This document shows positions 1-8,757 of a stretch of DNA of 64,000 nt, piece after piece. Source of the stretch: Corynebacterium crudilactis (GTDB lineage: Bacteria > Actinomycetota > Actinomycetes > Mycobacteriales > Mycobacteriaceae); assembly GCF_001643015.1 (NCBI RefSeq), contig NZ_CP015622.1, positions 137,358-201,357 on the forward strand. Direction: 5' to 3'. Position numbers and translations under genes: made by a program. Under the pieces are notes generated by a model. It did not search any database, had not been told where the DNA came from, and was given only the letters and a program-made list of their open reading frames with translations. Numbering within the stretch: position 1 is the first letter of the stretch; each line of letters starts with the position of its first letter.

Positions 1-1
1 C

Positions 2-163
2 CAGATGGAGCACGGTCACCTGAGCTCAGCCCGAGTGTCTACTATTCAGAAGTATGTTGCGGCTCTCGGGGGCAGCCTCGAGCTCACTGTTAAGCGGGCT
101 GACGGAAGCACCGTCACTCTTCCAGTTGAAGAGGAATTGGAGGGTCTGGCAGACATCAAATAA
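2..163 (+). CDS. XRE-family regulator, C-terminal fragment (cut by window edge)
   Basis: The open frame enters from the left edge and ends at TAA 161-163, giving 53 residues. The end of the fragment, with SSARVSTIQKYVAALGGSLEL followed by an acidic tail, is the pattern seen at the end of XRE/HigA-like helix-turn-helix proteins (recognition helix, then a short helix with ALGG). Such proteins are DNA-binding regulators or antitoxins; which one cannot be decided because the N-terminal part is outside the window. Confidence 0.6.
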   Translation, partial: QMEHGHLSSARVSTIQKYVAALGGSLELTVKRADGSTVTLPVEEELEGLADIK

Positions 164-367
164 TTCCTAACAGCACAGCTGGGGATGCCTTTTCAGACGA
201 GAATTCTCTAAGAAATTGCGCAAGTTGGCGTTATAGTTGGCGGGCGGATTGTGTGTCTGAGTGGTGGATGGTTTATGCCATCTCGGATGGGCCAGTGGAT
301 GATGATGATCGTATTCATCCAGGCGAAAACGTTTCTAGGAGTATGCCCTACTAAGAAAACCATAGAA

Positions 368-940
368 CTAGCCCTTCGGATATCCTCGACGCCCACTTAC
401 GGTTGGATCATTCGGAATCCAGAACCTTAAAGGTGCTTCTTTATTTTTGCTAATGCCGATGCGAGGGCCACAAACCCATTTGGGCTCAGTATCGCGATCC
501 GTGAGGAAAAATGAAGGGCCAAAAACTGAAGCATGGTTATTACTGATTTCTAGACCGAGAGCTTGTCCAAAGTTTCCCGGACCTTGCGCAAGGCGTGCGA
601 AGGGAACGTCAGCGCCACGTCGTTCTTGGGCGGTGGACATCCCTGAAATGACCTCGCCAGCCCTTAATAAAACTCCTTGACCTGTTCCTTCTTCTCCACA
701 CACAATATTTCCTGCGCGGTGGATTCCATAAGAAATATAGACATACATGTGTCCACCGCGACCAAACATGGCAGCATTTCTAGGAGTTTTCCCACGGTAG
801 GTATGGGCTGCTTCATCGGTGGAGTCCAAATATGCTTCCACTTCTGTAATGCGAATACCGACACCATTATGTGTGATCGTGCACCCTAGAAGCTGTGGGG
901 CAACGATGTCGGCTGCTTGGAGAAAATCGATGGTGGACAT
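368..940 (-). CDS. mpg: DNA-3-methyladenine glycosylase, Mpg/AAG family
   Basis: Base-excision repair enzyme predicted to remove alkylated purines from DNA. The 190-residue protein has the AAG-family signature ITEVEAY (about 31-37, with Glu33 aligning with the catalytic Glu), followed by DEAAHTYRGKTPRN, the YISYGIH strand and the GPGNFGQALGL motif near the C-terminus. Length fits bacterial members (about 190-210). A longer start at 994 is open, but the chosen ATG places the conserved core at the usual distance from the N-terminus; no strong ribosome binding site decides it. It is the first of four alkylation-repair-type genes in the first 23 kb. Confidence 0.88.
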   Translation of the reverse strand: MSTIDFLQAADIVAPQLLGCTITHNGVGIRITEVEAYLDSTDEAAHTYRGKTPRNAAMFGRGGHMYVYISYGIHRAGNIVCGEEGTGQGVLLRAGEVISGMSTAQERRGADVPFARLAQGPGNFGQALGLEISNNHASVFGPSFFLTDRDTEPKWVCGPRIGISKNKEAPLRFWIPNDPTVSGRRGYPKG

Positions 941-1026
941 AGTGCCGATTCTATGGTGATCAGCTTTAAATCCCAATGGAAAAGTTCCCCGCACATGGAA
1001 CTGCTTAGCGCTTTAAGATCAGTGGC

Positions 1027-1686
1027 ATGAGCACTTCTTTTGAATCCATTCCGGGAGTTAGCATCTCTGCGCGAAAAGCTTTGAGCAACGCGGGGTTTAA
1101 AGATCTGGAATCACTTGCTGGCATTAATTATGCGGAGGTGGCCAGTGTGCCTGGAATTGGCAAAAGAACATTGGAGCGTGTGCAAGCAGCATTGGTGGAA
1201 GCAGGCATGAGTTTTGGTGGTGAGATCCCTGAGGCGGAACAGCGCACCGCAACGTGGACAACACTGGAACCTCAACCGCAGAATGTTGCTGGGCAATCTG
1301 AGGTATCTCCCGAAAGTTTCATCCAGAACTTGGAAAGCCCTCGAAGAATCACTCATGGTCAGTTGTTATTAGATCTTTTCGCAAGAGTCACTGGCGAGGA
1401 TGCTTATCTATGGGGACCGTCGATTGTTGGTTTTGGGCGGGTTCATTATCGCTATGCCACAGGTAGAGAAGGGGAAAGTTTAAAAGTTGGCTTTAGTCCG
1501 AGGAAAGCAAAGATCTCGCTTTATGGACTGACTAATACTGCGGCATCTAAAGAACTTCTAAACCAACTAGGTAAGTATTCGGTCGGTGTGTCCTGCCTCT
1601 ATATCAACAAACCAGAAGATATCGATTTGCAGGTGTTGGAAGAGATGGTGCGGATTTCTTGGGAAGCAGATCCTGGTGAATGCTAA
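1027..1686 (+). CDS. Helix-hairpin-helix protein with DUF1801 domain
   Basis: 219 residues. The N-terminal third (about 5-60) contains two HhH-like repeats, including VPGIGKRTLERVQAAL, a non-sequence-specific DNA-binding module. The C-terminal half (about 100-215) matches the DUF1801/YdhG-like fold: GPSIVGFG, then YRYATGREGE, then VGFSPRKAKISLY, ending with a short helix. DUF1801 proteins have no firm biochemical role. The fusion of a DNA-binding HhH module to DUF1801 suggests nucleic-acid association, which is inference. It is divergent from the mpg gene, sharing an 86-bp spacer. Confidence 0.72.
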   Translation: MSTSFESIPGVSISARKALSNAGFKDLESLAGINYAEVASVPGIGKRTLERVQAALVEAGMSFGGEIPEAEQRTATWTTLEPQPQNVAGQSEVSPESFIQNLESPRRITHGQLLLDLFARVTGEDAYLWGPSIVGFGRVHYRYATGREGESLKVGFSPRKAKISLYGLTNTAASKELLNQLGKYSVGVSCLYINKPEDIDLQVLEEMVRISWEADPGEC

Positions 1687-1717
1687 ATCCGAGTCCTAAA
1701 ACACTTCAAGAAGAAAC

Positions 1718-2689
1718 TTAACAAAGTGCAGCTTCCAACTCTGCGCGGATGAAGCGTCGTGCTGCCCGCGCATCAGAACTAATTCCCGCCAGGTTGATAA
1801 AGGCATGGATTTGTCCCATGAATTCAGTAACCGTGACGGAATTTCCGGCTTCCAATAGTGCTTGGCCATATGCTCGGATTTGATGGGCTAACACGTCGCA
1901 TTCGCCATACACAATGGTAGTTGGCGGCAATCCGCTTAGATCTGGAGCTAATAATGGGGAAAGTCGTGGGTCGGTACGGTCGTGCCCATCTGCGTATTGC
2001 TCAATGTAGTGTTCCATTGCTTCTTTAGTCAGATAACAGTCTGCGCCAAACTGGAGATAGCTGGGCGTATCTGTGGTGGAAACATCGGTGACGGGAAAAA
2101 TAAGCACCTGGTGAGCAAGGGCTGGAACAATGGCAGAAGCCACAGCATGCTCTCGCAGCTGTTGCGCTGTCACTGCAGCAAGATTTCCGCCAGCACTATC
2201 GCCGCCAATGGCTACTCGTGAAGTATCAATTTCTAGTCCAGATGTCCCTTCCAACACAGCGCTGACCACCGCAAACGCATCGTCGATAGCTGCTGGAAAA
2301 GGGTGTGCGGGCGCAAGGCGGTAGTCCACGCTGATGGCGATGATCGGCAAACCAGTAACCAATGAGCGCACAGTTGCGTCGATCATATCTAGGGTGCCGC
2401 CAGCCCAGCCACCGCCGTGGAAATAAATCAAACATGGCAGCGCCGCCTCCACCGCCACAGAAACCGGCGTATAGACCCGCACTGGAACCCCAGTGATCTC
2501 TGTATCCAGTGCTGAATGAGATGCCACAACCCCAGGGGCAGCAGGATCTTTGCCAAAATTTACCTGTTCCGCAGCACTGAGCGTGGGCAAGGTATCGATA
2601 TAAAATTGGGCATCTGGGTGGAGGAACATCGAATTTAACCCCGGCAATCTTGAAGGTTCAACAGTCTTTGATTCTTCAATGTTAAACAA
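1718..2689 (-). CDS. Alpha/beta hydrolase, hormone-sensitive-lipase family esterase
   Basis: 323 residues. It carries the HSL-family oxyanion-hole motif HGGGW at 91-95 and the nucleophile elbow GDSAGG at 163-168 (Ser165). Candidate acid and base are Asp265 in YGECDVL and His295 in GQIHAF, so the triad is complete. No signal peptide is visible, so it should be cytoplasmic. The family hydrolyses short-chain esters; the natural substrate is unknown. It is monocistronic between an unrelated + gene and the HAD gene that starts 80 bp away on the other strand. Confidence 0.85.
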   Translation of the reverse strand: MFNIEESKTVEPSRLPGLNSMFLHPDAQFYIDTLPTLSAAEQVNFGKDPAAPGVVASHSALDTEITGVPVRVYTPVSVAVEAALPCLIYFHGGGWAGGTLDMIDATVRSLVTGLPIIAISVDYRLAPAHPFPAAIDDAFAVVSAVLEGTSGLEIDTSRVAIGGDSAGGNLAAVTAQQLREHAVASAIVPALAHQVLIFPVTDVSTTDTPSYLQFGADCYLTKEAMEHYIEQYADGHDRTDPRLSPLLAPDLSGLPPTTIVYGECDVLAHQIRAYGQALLEAGNSVTVTEFMGQIHAFINLAGISSDARAARRFIRAELEAALC

Positions 2690-2769
2690 AGCTCAAGACA
2701 TGCAATGGGAAATCCACATAGGCTTGAACTAAAACTAGCGGTTACCTCAGCGGGCGAAAGGAGCCTTCT

Positions 2770-3375
2770 ATGAGTATGACTCGTATTTTTCTCTTTGATC
2801 TTTATGGTGTCCTTATTAAAGAACATGGATCTGCGCAATTTGAGCGGGTTGCGCGCGCGGTGGGGGAGCCGTCTAAAAATGATAAGCTGCGTGCGGCTTA
2901 TGAGTCGCTGCGTTTGGATCTTGATGCTGGCCGAGTTCATGAGCTTAATTATTGGAATCAAGTAAAGCTGCTGGCAGGGCTGGAATATTTGGATATTCAA
3001 GAAGTTATTGCAGCTGATTACAAAGGCCTTTATGAATGCGATCAAGACATGGTGGATTATGTGTTGTCGTTAAAGTCGGAAGGCCACCGCATCGGAATTT
3101 TATCTAATGTTCCAGAGGGCCTGGCCAAGCTTGTGAGGGAACATAATTCTGAGTGGTTGGATCAGCTTGATGCCGTAACATTATCGTGCGATATCGGAGC
3201 AGCTAAACCGGAATCGCAGGCATTCCATATTGCGCTCGAAGCTCTTGGAGCAGATCCTGCAGATGTGACGTTTATTGATGATCGCCTGCGCAATATTGAG
3301 GCAGCCCGCGAAGAAGGCCTCCACGCAATCCATTTCACCGGCTTAGCTGCTCTTAAAGAAAGCCTCCAGAAATGA
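2770..3375 (+). CDS. HAD-superfamily hydrolase with D-x-Y motif I
   Basis: 201 residues, HAD type I cap. Motif I is FDLYGVL with the nucleophile at Asp10; position +2 is Tyr12 instead of the Asp usual in phosphatases. Motif II is ILSNVP and the acidic motif IV is FIDDRLRNIEAA. A D-x-Y-G motif is typical of L-2-haloacid dehalogenases but also occurs in other HAD enzymes, so both activities are possible. The stop codon overlaps the start of the next gene by 4 bp, so the two are probably co-translated. A ribosome binding site (GAAAGGAG) precedes the ATG. Confidence 0.8.
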   Translation: MSMTRIFLFDLYGVLIKEHGSAQFERVARAVGEPSKNDKLRAAYESLRLDLDAGRVHELNYWNQVKLLAGLEYLDIQEVIAADYKGLYECDQDMVDYVLSLKSEGHRIGILSNVPEGLAKLVREHNSEWLDQLDAVTLSCDIGAAKPESQAFHIALEALGADPADVTFIDDRLRNIEAAREEGLHAIHFTGLAALKESLQK

Positions 3376-3941
3376 TGGAAATGACACCCCAACCACTTAT
3401 TTTGCCGTTCAAGGGTAAGGCTCCGCGCATTCATGAAAGTGCCTGGATCGCGCCCAATGCCACTATCATTGGCGATGTGGAAATCGGTCCGGATGCATCT
3501 ATTTTTTATGGTGTGGTGTTGCGCGGTGACGTCAATAAAATCACCATCGGCGCGCGCACCAATGTCCAGGATAATTGCGTTATTCACGTCGATGGCAATG
3601 CGCCGTGCACGCTTGGCGATGATGTCACGGTCGGTCACATGGCGCTCGTCCACGGCGCGACGGTGGGCAACGGCACGCTCGTTGGTATGAAATCTGCGCT
3701 GCTCTCCCGCAGCGTAATCGGAGCCGGCGCGCTCATAGCCGCAGGTGCCGTCGTTTTAGAAGGCGAAGAGATCCCGGCGAATGCGTTAGCGGCCGGGGTG
3801 CCGGCCAAAGTCCGCAGATTGCTTGACGACGCCCAGTCTCAGTCGTTTATCCCTCACGCTGGCCGCTATGTAGAAACATCAAAAGCTCAGGCTTCTATTT
3901 CAGAAGCACTGACCTTAGATGAGGTTAGGGTACGAGATTAA
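3372..3941 (+). CDS. Gamma-carbonic-anhydrase-like hexapeptide-repeat protein
   Basis: 189 residues built of left-handed beta-helix hexapeptide repeats (about 20-150: ATIIGDVEIGPDASIFYG, then NVQDNCVIHVD, then VTVGHMALVHG). The conserved His and Asn/Gln residues of the gamma-CA/YrdA/CaiE group (VQDNCVIH, VGHMALVHG) are present, consistent with trimer-interface zinc sites. It starts inside the stop of the HAD gene (ATGATGG), indicating translational coupling. Its last 17 bp overlap the convergent ROK regulator gene. Many members show no measurable carbonic anhydrase activity, so only the family is called. Confidence 0.85.
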   Translation: MMEMTPQPLILPFKGKAPRIHESAWIAPNATIIGDVEIGPDASIFYGVVLRGDVNKITIGARTNVQDNCVIHVDGNAPCTLGDDVTVGHMALVHGATVGNGTLVGMKSALLSRSVIGAGALIAAGAVVLEGEEIPANALAAGVPAKVRRLLDDAQSQSFIPHAGRYVETSKAQASISEALTLDEVRVRD

Positions 3942-5070
3942 GCGGCTCATTAAGTAGTCGATCAAGAGCGGCTGCGCGCGCTGCTGCGCGGACATTTTCC
4001 CGGTGAGTGGGGATTAACCGGAGTTCAATGTCTGCGTCGTAGTCTTTCTTCAGCTGTGCAGCAAACACTGAGCGTCCTTGCGGATCTTCTGAGAATGCTG
4101 AACCAGACAAGACTAATGTTGAAGGTCGGATAGATTTCGCAGCTTCTGCCGCGGTATGTGAGAGCAGTGTGGCGCGATCGTCAAGGAAAGCACGAGCTTT
4201 TTCATTGTCTTTAGCGATGGTGACGAGCTCGCCCAAGCTTTCGGCAAAAATTCCCTGATCTGAGACTCGGCTCAAAAATCCTTGGGTGCTCAGTGCATCT
4301 TCAGCAGTCATTCCTAAAGTATCCAGGCCAGATCCGCCGGTGGTGGCGAGTGGTCCAAAGACATGTACACCTAAATCATTGCTGTAGGCGGCTCCCACGG
4401 AATCATCGGCGTAGAACGTCAACGTGATTGGTGTTGGCTGATCTGGGTGTGGCAGGGGAGCCGCTTGCAGCTCTGAAGCAGCGATGGCAGGAATTGCCGA
4501 AGCGACAGTTGCCGGAACGCTGAATTGGTAGTTCAGGCGGCCTGCGATATCCACTCCATCCCAGCCCAGGTTGCTTGCGGTCACAACACCGGCGTTGGTG
4601 ACTTTGCCGGAGGTGGCCACACCGATGCCCACCAGTGGCAGATCAAGTCCGGTGGTGAGGCGGTTGACTCCTGCAATGAGGTGCTCGATAAAAGTGTCCG
4701 GATCAAGATCAGCCGCAGAGATGTCCAGCATGGCATCGCGCAGGGTACGACCCTTGGTATCAAAAAGTGCGACATAGGAAGACTTCGTGCCGATTGCTAC
4801 ACCTGCATGAATCCATGGACTTGGAGCAAGCTCTAGTGGAATATTAGGGCGACCAGGACCGGAGGAAAGGGTGAGATCGGGGCGTTCACGGACTAAACCT
4901 GCCTGCATTAAAGCAGTAACTGCGCGGGTGACAGTTGGTTGAGACAGACCTGTGGCCTCGACCAGCTCATTTCTAATGAGTTGCTGACCGAGGCGAATAT
5001 GGTGCATGCACTTTGCAGCCGGGGTAGAGGGGCGGGCAAAGGACGCAGAAAAATGGGCCTGATTTGGCAT
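3925..5070 (-). CDS. ROK-family transcriptional regulator
   Basis: 381 residues. The N-terminal winged helix-turn-helix (about 20-70) includes NELVEATGLSQPTVTRAVTALMQAGLV. The rest is a ROK (repressor/ORF/kinase) actin-like fold with the segment SNLGWDGVDI. ROK repressors usually respond to sugars or sugar phosphates. The gene is transcribed away from two 16-bp operator-like sites at 5091 and 5124, directly in front of its start, so autoregulation is likely. The MFS exporter gene lies upstream on the same strand, ending 91 bp before this start. Convergent overlap of 17 bp with the gamma-CA gene. Confidence 0.85.
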   Translation of the reverse strand: MPNQAHFSASFARPSTPAAKCMHHIRLGQQLIRNELVEATGLSQPTVTRAVTALMQAGLVRERPDLTLSSGPGRPNIPLELAPSPWIHAGVAIGTKSSYVALFDTKGRTLRDAMLDISAADLDPDTFIEHLIAGVNRLTTGLDLPLVGIGVATSGKVTNAGVVTASNLGWDGVDIAGRLNYQFSVPATVASAIPAIAASELQAAPLPHPDQPTPITLTFYADDSVGAAYSNDLGVHVFGPLATTGGSGLDTLGMTAEDALSTQGFLSRVSDQGIFAESLGELVTIAKDNEKARAFLDDRATLLSHTAAEAAKSIRPSTLVLSGSAFSEDPQGRSVFAAQLKKDYDADIELRLIPTHRENVRAAARAAALDRLLNEPLNLVP

Positions 5071-5090
5071 AGCTAAACAATAGCCAATGA

Positions 5091-5106
5091 TAGACAGCGC
5101 TGTCTA
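5091..5106. promoter_or_regulatory. Perfect 16-bp palindrome, candidate ROK-regulator operator
   Basis: TAGACAGCGCTGTCTA is self-complementary over its full length. It lies 20 bp before the start codon of the ROK regulator gene, in a promoter or leader position, and has the half-site layout TAGAC-N6-GTCTA that recurs 33 bp further on. Binding by the adjacent regulator is inference from position and symmetry. Confidence 0.6.
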
Positions 5107-5123
5107 ATAGGTAGACCGCGAAC

Positions 5124-5139
5124 TAGACCGCATTGTCTG
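5124..5139. promoter_or_regulatory. Second TAGAC-N6-GTCT operator-like site
   Basis: TAGACCGCATTGTCTG keeps the TAGAC-N6-GTCT half sites of the palindrome at 5091, with the last base changed. The two sites start 33 bp apart, close to three DNA turns, which would place two bound dimers on the same face. A further direct TAGACCGC copy lies at 5112-5119. Confidence 0.5.
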
Positions 5140-5160
5140 TATTTTGGGCAGGGGTGAACA

Positions 5161-6435
5161 CTAATCGCCGATAAGTCGAGGCTTCTCGTATTTCCAAAAT
5201 TTTGGAACCGACACCATACAAATTGCAGTCAGCACAACGACGGCTATGCCACCCCATAATACTGTCCAACCAGCGCCCAAGGGTTCAGCTGCCCAACCGT
5301 GCAAGACATCAGCCAAACGCGGACCGCCCACCACAACGATGATCCACACTCCCTGGATCCTGCCCTGCACATGCTCAGCCGCAGATTGCTGCAAGATTGC
5401 ATTACGCACTGCAGAGCTGAACATATCCGCCATGCCGCCAATAACCATCATCATGATGAACATCCACGCCCACACGGTTACCTCGCCGGGGCTCACCACA
5501 ATTGCTACGCCACCTAAAGCAACAGCTCCACCCCACGCCATGATGCACCAGTACACCGCAACACCTTGACGGCTAATCCTGGACACCCATCCAGATAAGA
5601 CTCCGCCGAGCACTGCACCCAACGCCATGGAGGAGTACATAAACGCCAACATGGTCGCACCCGCATCGCCACCGCCGAAATTTACTTCTGCGATTTCAGG
5701 ATAAAGCGCTCGCGGCATACCGAAGACCATGGCGATAAGATCCAGCACCATCACCATCATGAGTACCGGCTGTCGCGCCAAATATTTCAGACCATCCACC
5801 ACACTGGCGAAACCAGCCTTCATTACATTGCCCGCCGGTTTGATCGACGGCAGCGCCCACACCGCCCACAAGGTAGGAATGATGGACACAACGTCTAAGA
5901 AGTAGAGCCAGCCAAAACCGATCAGCGGAATCAACGCACCAGCCAGAAGTGGGCCCACGATTGCACCGGTTTGCATGAGCAGCATGTTCAAAGATGTTGC
6001 TGAAGCCAGTTGATCGATGGGTAAAATACTGCGCAAAATTGACGTGCGCGTTGGCTGATTGACCGCAAAGAATGCTTGCTGCAGCGAGAAGTTTATTAAA
6101 AGCAGCCAAATATTTTCATTACCTAACATGGTCAGCACCCAAAATCCGGCAGTGGTGACACACATGCCGATGGTGGTGCAGATAAGCACGATGCGTTTAT
6201 CAAAAGCATCCGCGATGGACCCGCCATAAAGACCAAAAATGATCAATGGAATAAGTCCAAATAATCCAGTGAGCCCCACATATCCTGAGGAACCAGTCAT
6301 CTGATAAATCTGCACTGGCACGGCAACCACGGTGAGTTGCGCGCCAATGACGGTGGCGATATTGCCAAACCAGAGGCGTTTAAACGCTGGGTCTTTAAAG
6401 GGTCTTGTATCGGCGAAAATATCTCTCAGGCTCAC
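5161..6435 (-). CDS. MFS transporter, EntS/MFS_3-like exporter
   Basis: 424 residues with about 11-12 hydrophobic segments. The N-terminus (FKDPAFKRLWFGNIATVIGAQLTVVAVPVQIYQMTGSS) and the following GLFGLIPLIIFGLYGGSIADAFDKR are characteristic of the enterobactin-exporter-like MFS group (TIGR00900/MFS_3). Predicted inner-membrane efflux of a small molecule; substrate unknown. It precedes the ROK regulator on the same strand, separated by the operator region, so its control by that regulator is uncertain because the sites lie downstream of it. Confidence 0.82.
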   Translation of the reverse strand: MSLRDIFADTRPFKDPAFKRLWFGNIATVIGAQLTVVAVPVQIYQMTGSSGYVGLTGLFGLIPLIIFGLYGGSIADAFDKRIVLICTTIGMCVTTAGFWVLTMLGNENIWLLLINFSLQQAFFAVNQPTRTSILRSILPIDQLASATSLNMLLMQTGAIVGPLLAGALIPLIGFGWLYFLDVVSIIPTLWAVWALPSIKPAGNVMKAGFASVVDGLKYLARQPVLMMVMVLDLIAMVFGMPRALYPEIAEVNFGGGDAGATMLAFMYSSMALGAVLGGVLSGWVSRISRQGVAVYWCIMAWGGAVALGGVAIVVSPGEVTVWAWMFIMMMVIGGMADMFSSAVRNAILQQSAAEHVQGRIQGVWIIVVVGGPRLADVLHGWAAEPLGAGWTVLWGGIAVVVLTAICMVSVPKFWKYEKPRLIGD

Positions 6436-6567
6436 CTGTAAGAGCCTAGACCTTTAACTGGGGCGCGGAGGGAGGCGTCGATAAGCAATATTGTCGTGCC
6501 TTGTGGGCTGCAAACATCGTAGGATTGATGAAACATTGTTTTTTAAATTCTTCGTCTCAGGAGTGTC

Positions 6568-7635
6568 ATGGCTCGACCGCTAAAGGAAAAGCTTCCCAGG
6601 AATTTTCACAAGATCGTCAAGGAAGGCGATTTTGATGCATTCCAGGAAGTATTCACTGAGCACGCCCTAGATGCCGTAGACCGAAATGGTGGCACAGCTT
6701 TGCATATGCAAACACTTCCGGATGAATACCGGCTGTGGCTGCTTGAACAGGGCTTGGACGTTGATGTGCGTGATGAACAGGGCAACACAGCACTACACCA
6801 GTTTTCCAGAAACTGGGATCACGGCCCTGATTTTTTCCTTGAGCATGGCGCCGATGTCTGCGCAGTAAACAATGACGGCGAATCAGTTGCCTACGCAGCC
6901 GCTTTCTTCCCGGAAAACCTCAAAAAGCTTATCGACGCCGGCGCTGATCCCTATGCTCGCGCGAACGATGGCACCTCGCCTTTAATGAATCTTATTCGAC
7001 GGATAGAGACTGGATTCCTCCCCGAAGGCACGGCATCAATTCGACTCCTTGCAGATGCAGAACTCACTCAGCAGGAATTTGCTGAGGCCCAAGAAAAAAT
7101 CATTAGATTAGGCGCAGCATTTGAAAATATTCGGGACGCTTATAACCCGGACTCTGTTGATCAAGCCGCGGAAGATCTGTTGTGGCTTTATGAACATTTC
7201 GACATCCCTGAAGAACTGCGTGCCAATGCCCCAATCATGCACGATGGCACCAGCACTATTTCGCTAGCTGGCGAAACCTGGCAAGAACAATTCATTGAAG
7301 GCTACGATTTCCTCGTTCCAGCGATGGGCAACGCGAAATCCCTCCAAGGCGAAGCCATTCGGATTGCGGGCCGAATATCCAATGAATTCCACGGCAACGG
7401 TGGCATCAATTGGGATAAAGACTTCAAGCGCATGGCCAAATTCCTCAACCATATTTGTGAACAAGGCGTTTCTTTAGAGGAAAGAGAATTAGAGGAACTC
7501 GCAGCTGCTGTAAAAGCAGTGCGCAAAGGTCGACCCGATGATGATGACATCGACACACTGCCCCGACTAGCCACCTTATGGGTCATGCAAAACCCCGAGC
7601 CACTGCCCGTGGGGGAGGTAGATTACCGACGCTAA
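6568..7635 (+). CDS. Ankyrin-repeat protein
   Basis: 355 residues, no signal peptide or membrane segment. Residues about 35-150 contain three to four ankyrin units, with the hallmarks GGTALHMQTL, GNTALHQFSR and DGTSPLMNLIRR separated by about 33 residues. The C-terminal 200 residues are not recognisable and are acidic (an ...GRPDDDDID... stretch near the end). Ankyrin repeats mediate protein-protein contacts; the partner is unknown. A good ribosome binding site (CAGGAG) precedes the ATG. The downstream TauE/SafE gene starts 34 bp later, so co-transcription is possible. Confidence 0.8.
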   Translation: MARPLKEKLPRNFHKIVKEGDFDAFQEVFTEHALDAVDRNGGTALHMQTLPDEYRLWLLEQGLDVDVRDEQGNTALHQFSRNWDHGPDFFLEHGADVCAVNNDGESVAYAAAFFPENLKKLIDAGADPYARANDGTSPLMNLIRRIETGFLPEGTASIRLLADAELTQQEFAEAQEKIIRLGAAFENIRDAYNPDSVDQAAEDLLWLYEHFDIPEELRANAPIMHDGTSTISLAGETWQEQFIEGYDFLVPAMGNAKSLQGEAIRIAGRISNEFHGNGGINWDKDFKRMAKFLNHICEQGVSLEERELEELAAAVKAVRKGRPDDDDIDTLPRLATLWVMQNPEPLPVGEVDYRR

Positions 7636-7669
7636 GTTAGGCGATAGCGCCGTACCGCGCCTACTCTGA

Positions 7670-8428
7670 TTGATCGTGTTAACCATCGCCACAGTGCTTC
7701 TCGCGTCAGTCCTCATCGGTGCTCTCCTTCAAAGAATCACCGGTTTAGGTGTCGGTCTTGTCACCGGCCCAGTCCTTACTACCTTGCTGGGCCCTTTGGC
7801 TGGCGTCACGATGGTGAATGGTCTGTCCATCATCAACGCAGTCAACAACGCCTGGTCGGTGCGTAAACGTACCGATTGGAAACGTTTCCGCATTCTTGCT
7901 GGCGCCCTCGTTATTGGTTCCTTGCCGGCCGTCGCAGTGGTGTATTTCCTCAACGGACCATGGCTGCTGATTTTCGTCGGCGTGATGGTGCTGCTGGCAT
8001 TGGGTGTTTCCCTCTTCCCAACGGAGCAGTTCCGCATCAAAGAAGAAGCGAAACTGCCGATGATTTTCTTCGGCATCATCGCAGGCTTCATGTCGACCAT
8101 CGCAGGTATCGCCGGACCATCCCTGACCGTTTACGCTCGCCTGAGCCGTTGGGATTACCGCGACTTCGTGGCAACGCTGCACCCAGTTCTACTGGTAGCC
8201 AACACCGTATCCTTCCTGCTCAAGGTGATTTTGATTGGTGGACTTGATTTCGGTGGCGCACCAGCATGGCTCTGGATCGGTGCCGTTGCAATGATCTTCG
8301 TTGGCGCATGGTTGGGCGAGATCGTTAATGCCAAGATCTCCACCCCAATGGCTAAGCGTATTGCTACGATTCTTGCTGGTGCTGGCGCCGCAGTGGTGCT
8401 GTTCCGCGGAATTATGGAATTGGTTTAG
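7670..8428 (+). CDS. TauE/SafE-family membrane permease (copy 1)
   Basis: 252 residues and about 8 transmembrane segments. Two internal halves each carry the TauE/SafE signature (ITGLGVGLVTGPVLTTLLGP in the first, AGFMSTIAGIAGPSLTVYARL in the second). Members export sulfite or sulfonates or carry other small organic anions; the substrate is not deducible. The frame opens with TTG at 7670; GTG at 7676 is an alternative, and no clear ribosome binding site is present. A second, different TauE/SafE gene lies at 13849. Confidence 0.82.
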   Translation: MIVLTIATVLLASVLIGALLQRITGLGVGLVTGPVLTTLLGPLAGVTMVNGLSIINAVNNAWSVRKRTDWKRFRILAGALVIGSLPAVAVVYFLNGPWLLIFVGVMVLLALGVSLFPTEQFRIKEEAKLPMIFFGIIAGFMSTIAGIAGPSLTVYARLSRWDYRDFVATLHPVLLVANTVSFLLKVILIGGLDFGGAPAWLWIGAVAMIFVGAWLGEIVNAKISTPMAKRIATILAGAGAAVVLFRGIMELV

Positions 8429-8470
8429 TACGAAATTGTTGAGGCCCAATGCAGGTAGGGCTTAAGAAAA

Positions 8471-8656
8471 CCAGACACAGCGACCAAGACTTCGGATTTT
8501 CCTAGAGGTTTGGTCGCTGTGCCTGTCTGGTGCCTCTGGTGTGGCTAAAAACGCTCCCAAAGCCGTGAAAAATGCCCTCCCTACAATTACTTTAAGGGCC
8601 TTTGAGAACCTCCCGCAGGTGAAACACTCATTCTAAAAATTTCGATGCCTTAAATC
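8471..8656 (+). repeat. Composite intergenic repeat, copy A (hairpin plus conserved tail)
   Basis: This fills most of the 329-bp gap before the TRIC gene. A long inverted repeat (arms 8471-8487 and 8510-8530, CCAGACACAGCGACCAA against TTGGTCGCTGTG...) is followed by a conserved tail through 8656. The reverse complement of 25740-25913 aligns along the whole length: hairpin, then G-GCTAAAAA, then AAAGC, then TTTAAG-GCC, then an identical 18-mer (8622-8639, AAACACTCATTCTAAAAA). No coding frame is conserved. The family is not one I recognise. Confidence 0.7.
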
Positions 8657-8757
8657 GACATGGAGTGTTGTTCGTCCTGGAGCAGCACCCAAGGATTTGC
8701 TATACCTAAAGCTGCACCTAGACCTGCGCTAAACACCCAAGCCAGCGGAACAGGATT

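Noticed and set aside
8471-8530. Reading the first hairpin as a riboswitch for the TRIC gene
   Set aside because: The same element occurs between convergent genes elsewhere and has no conserved aptamer-like core.
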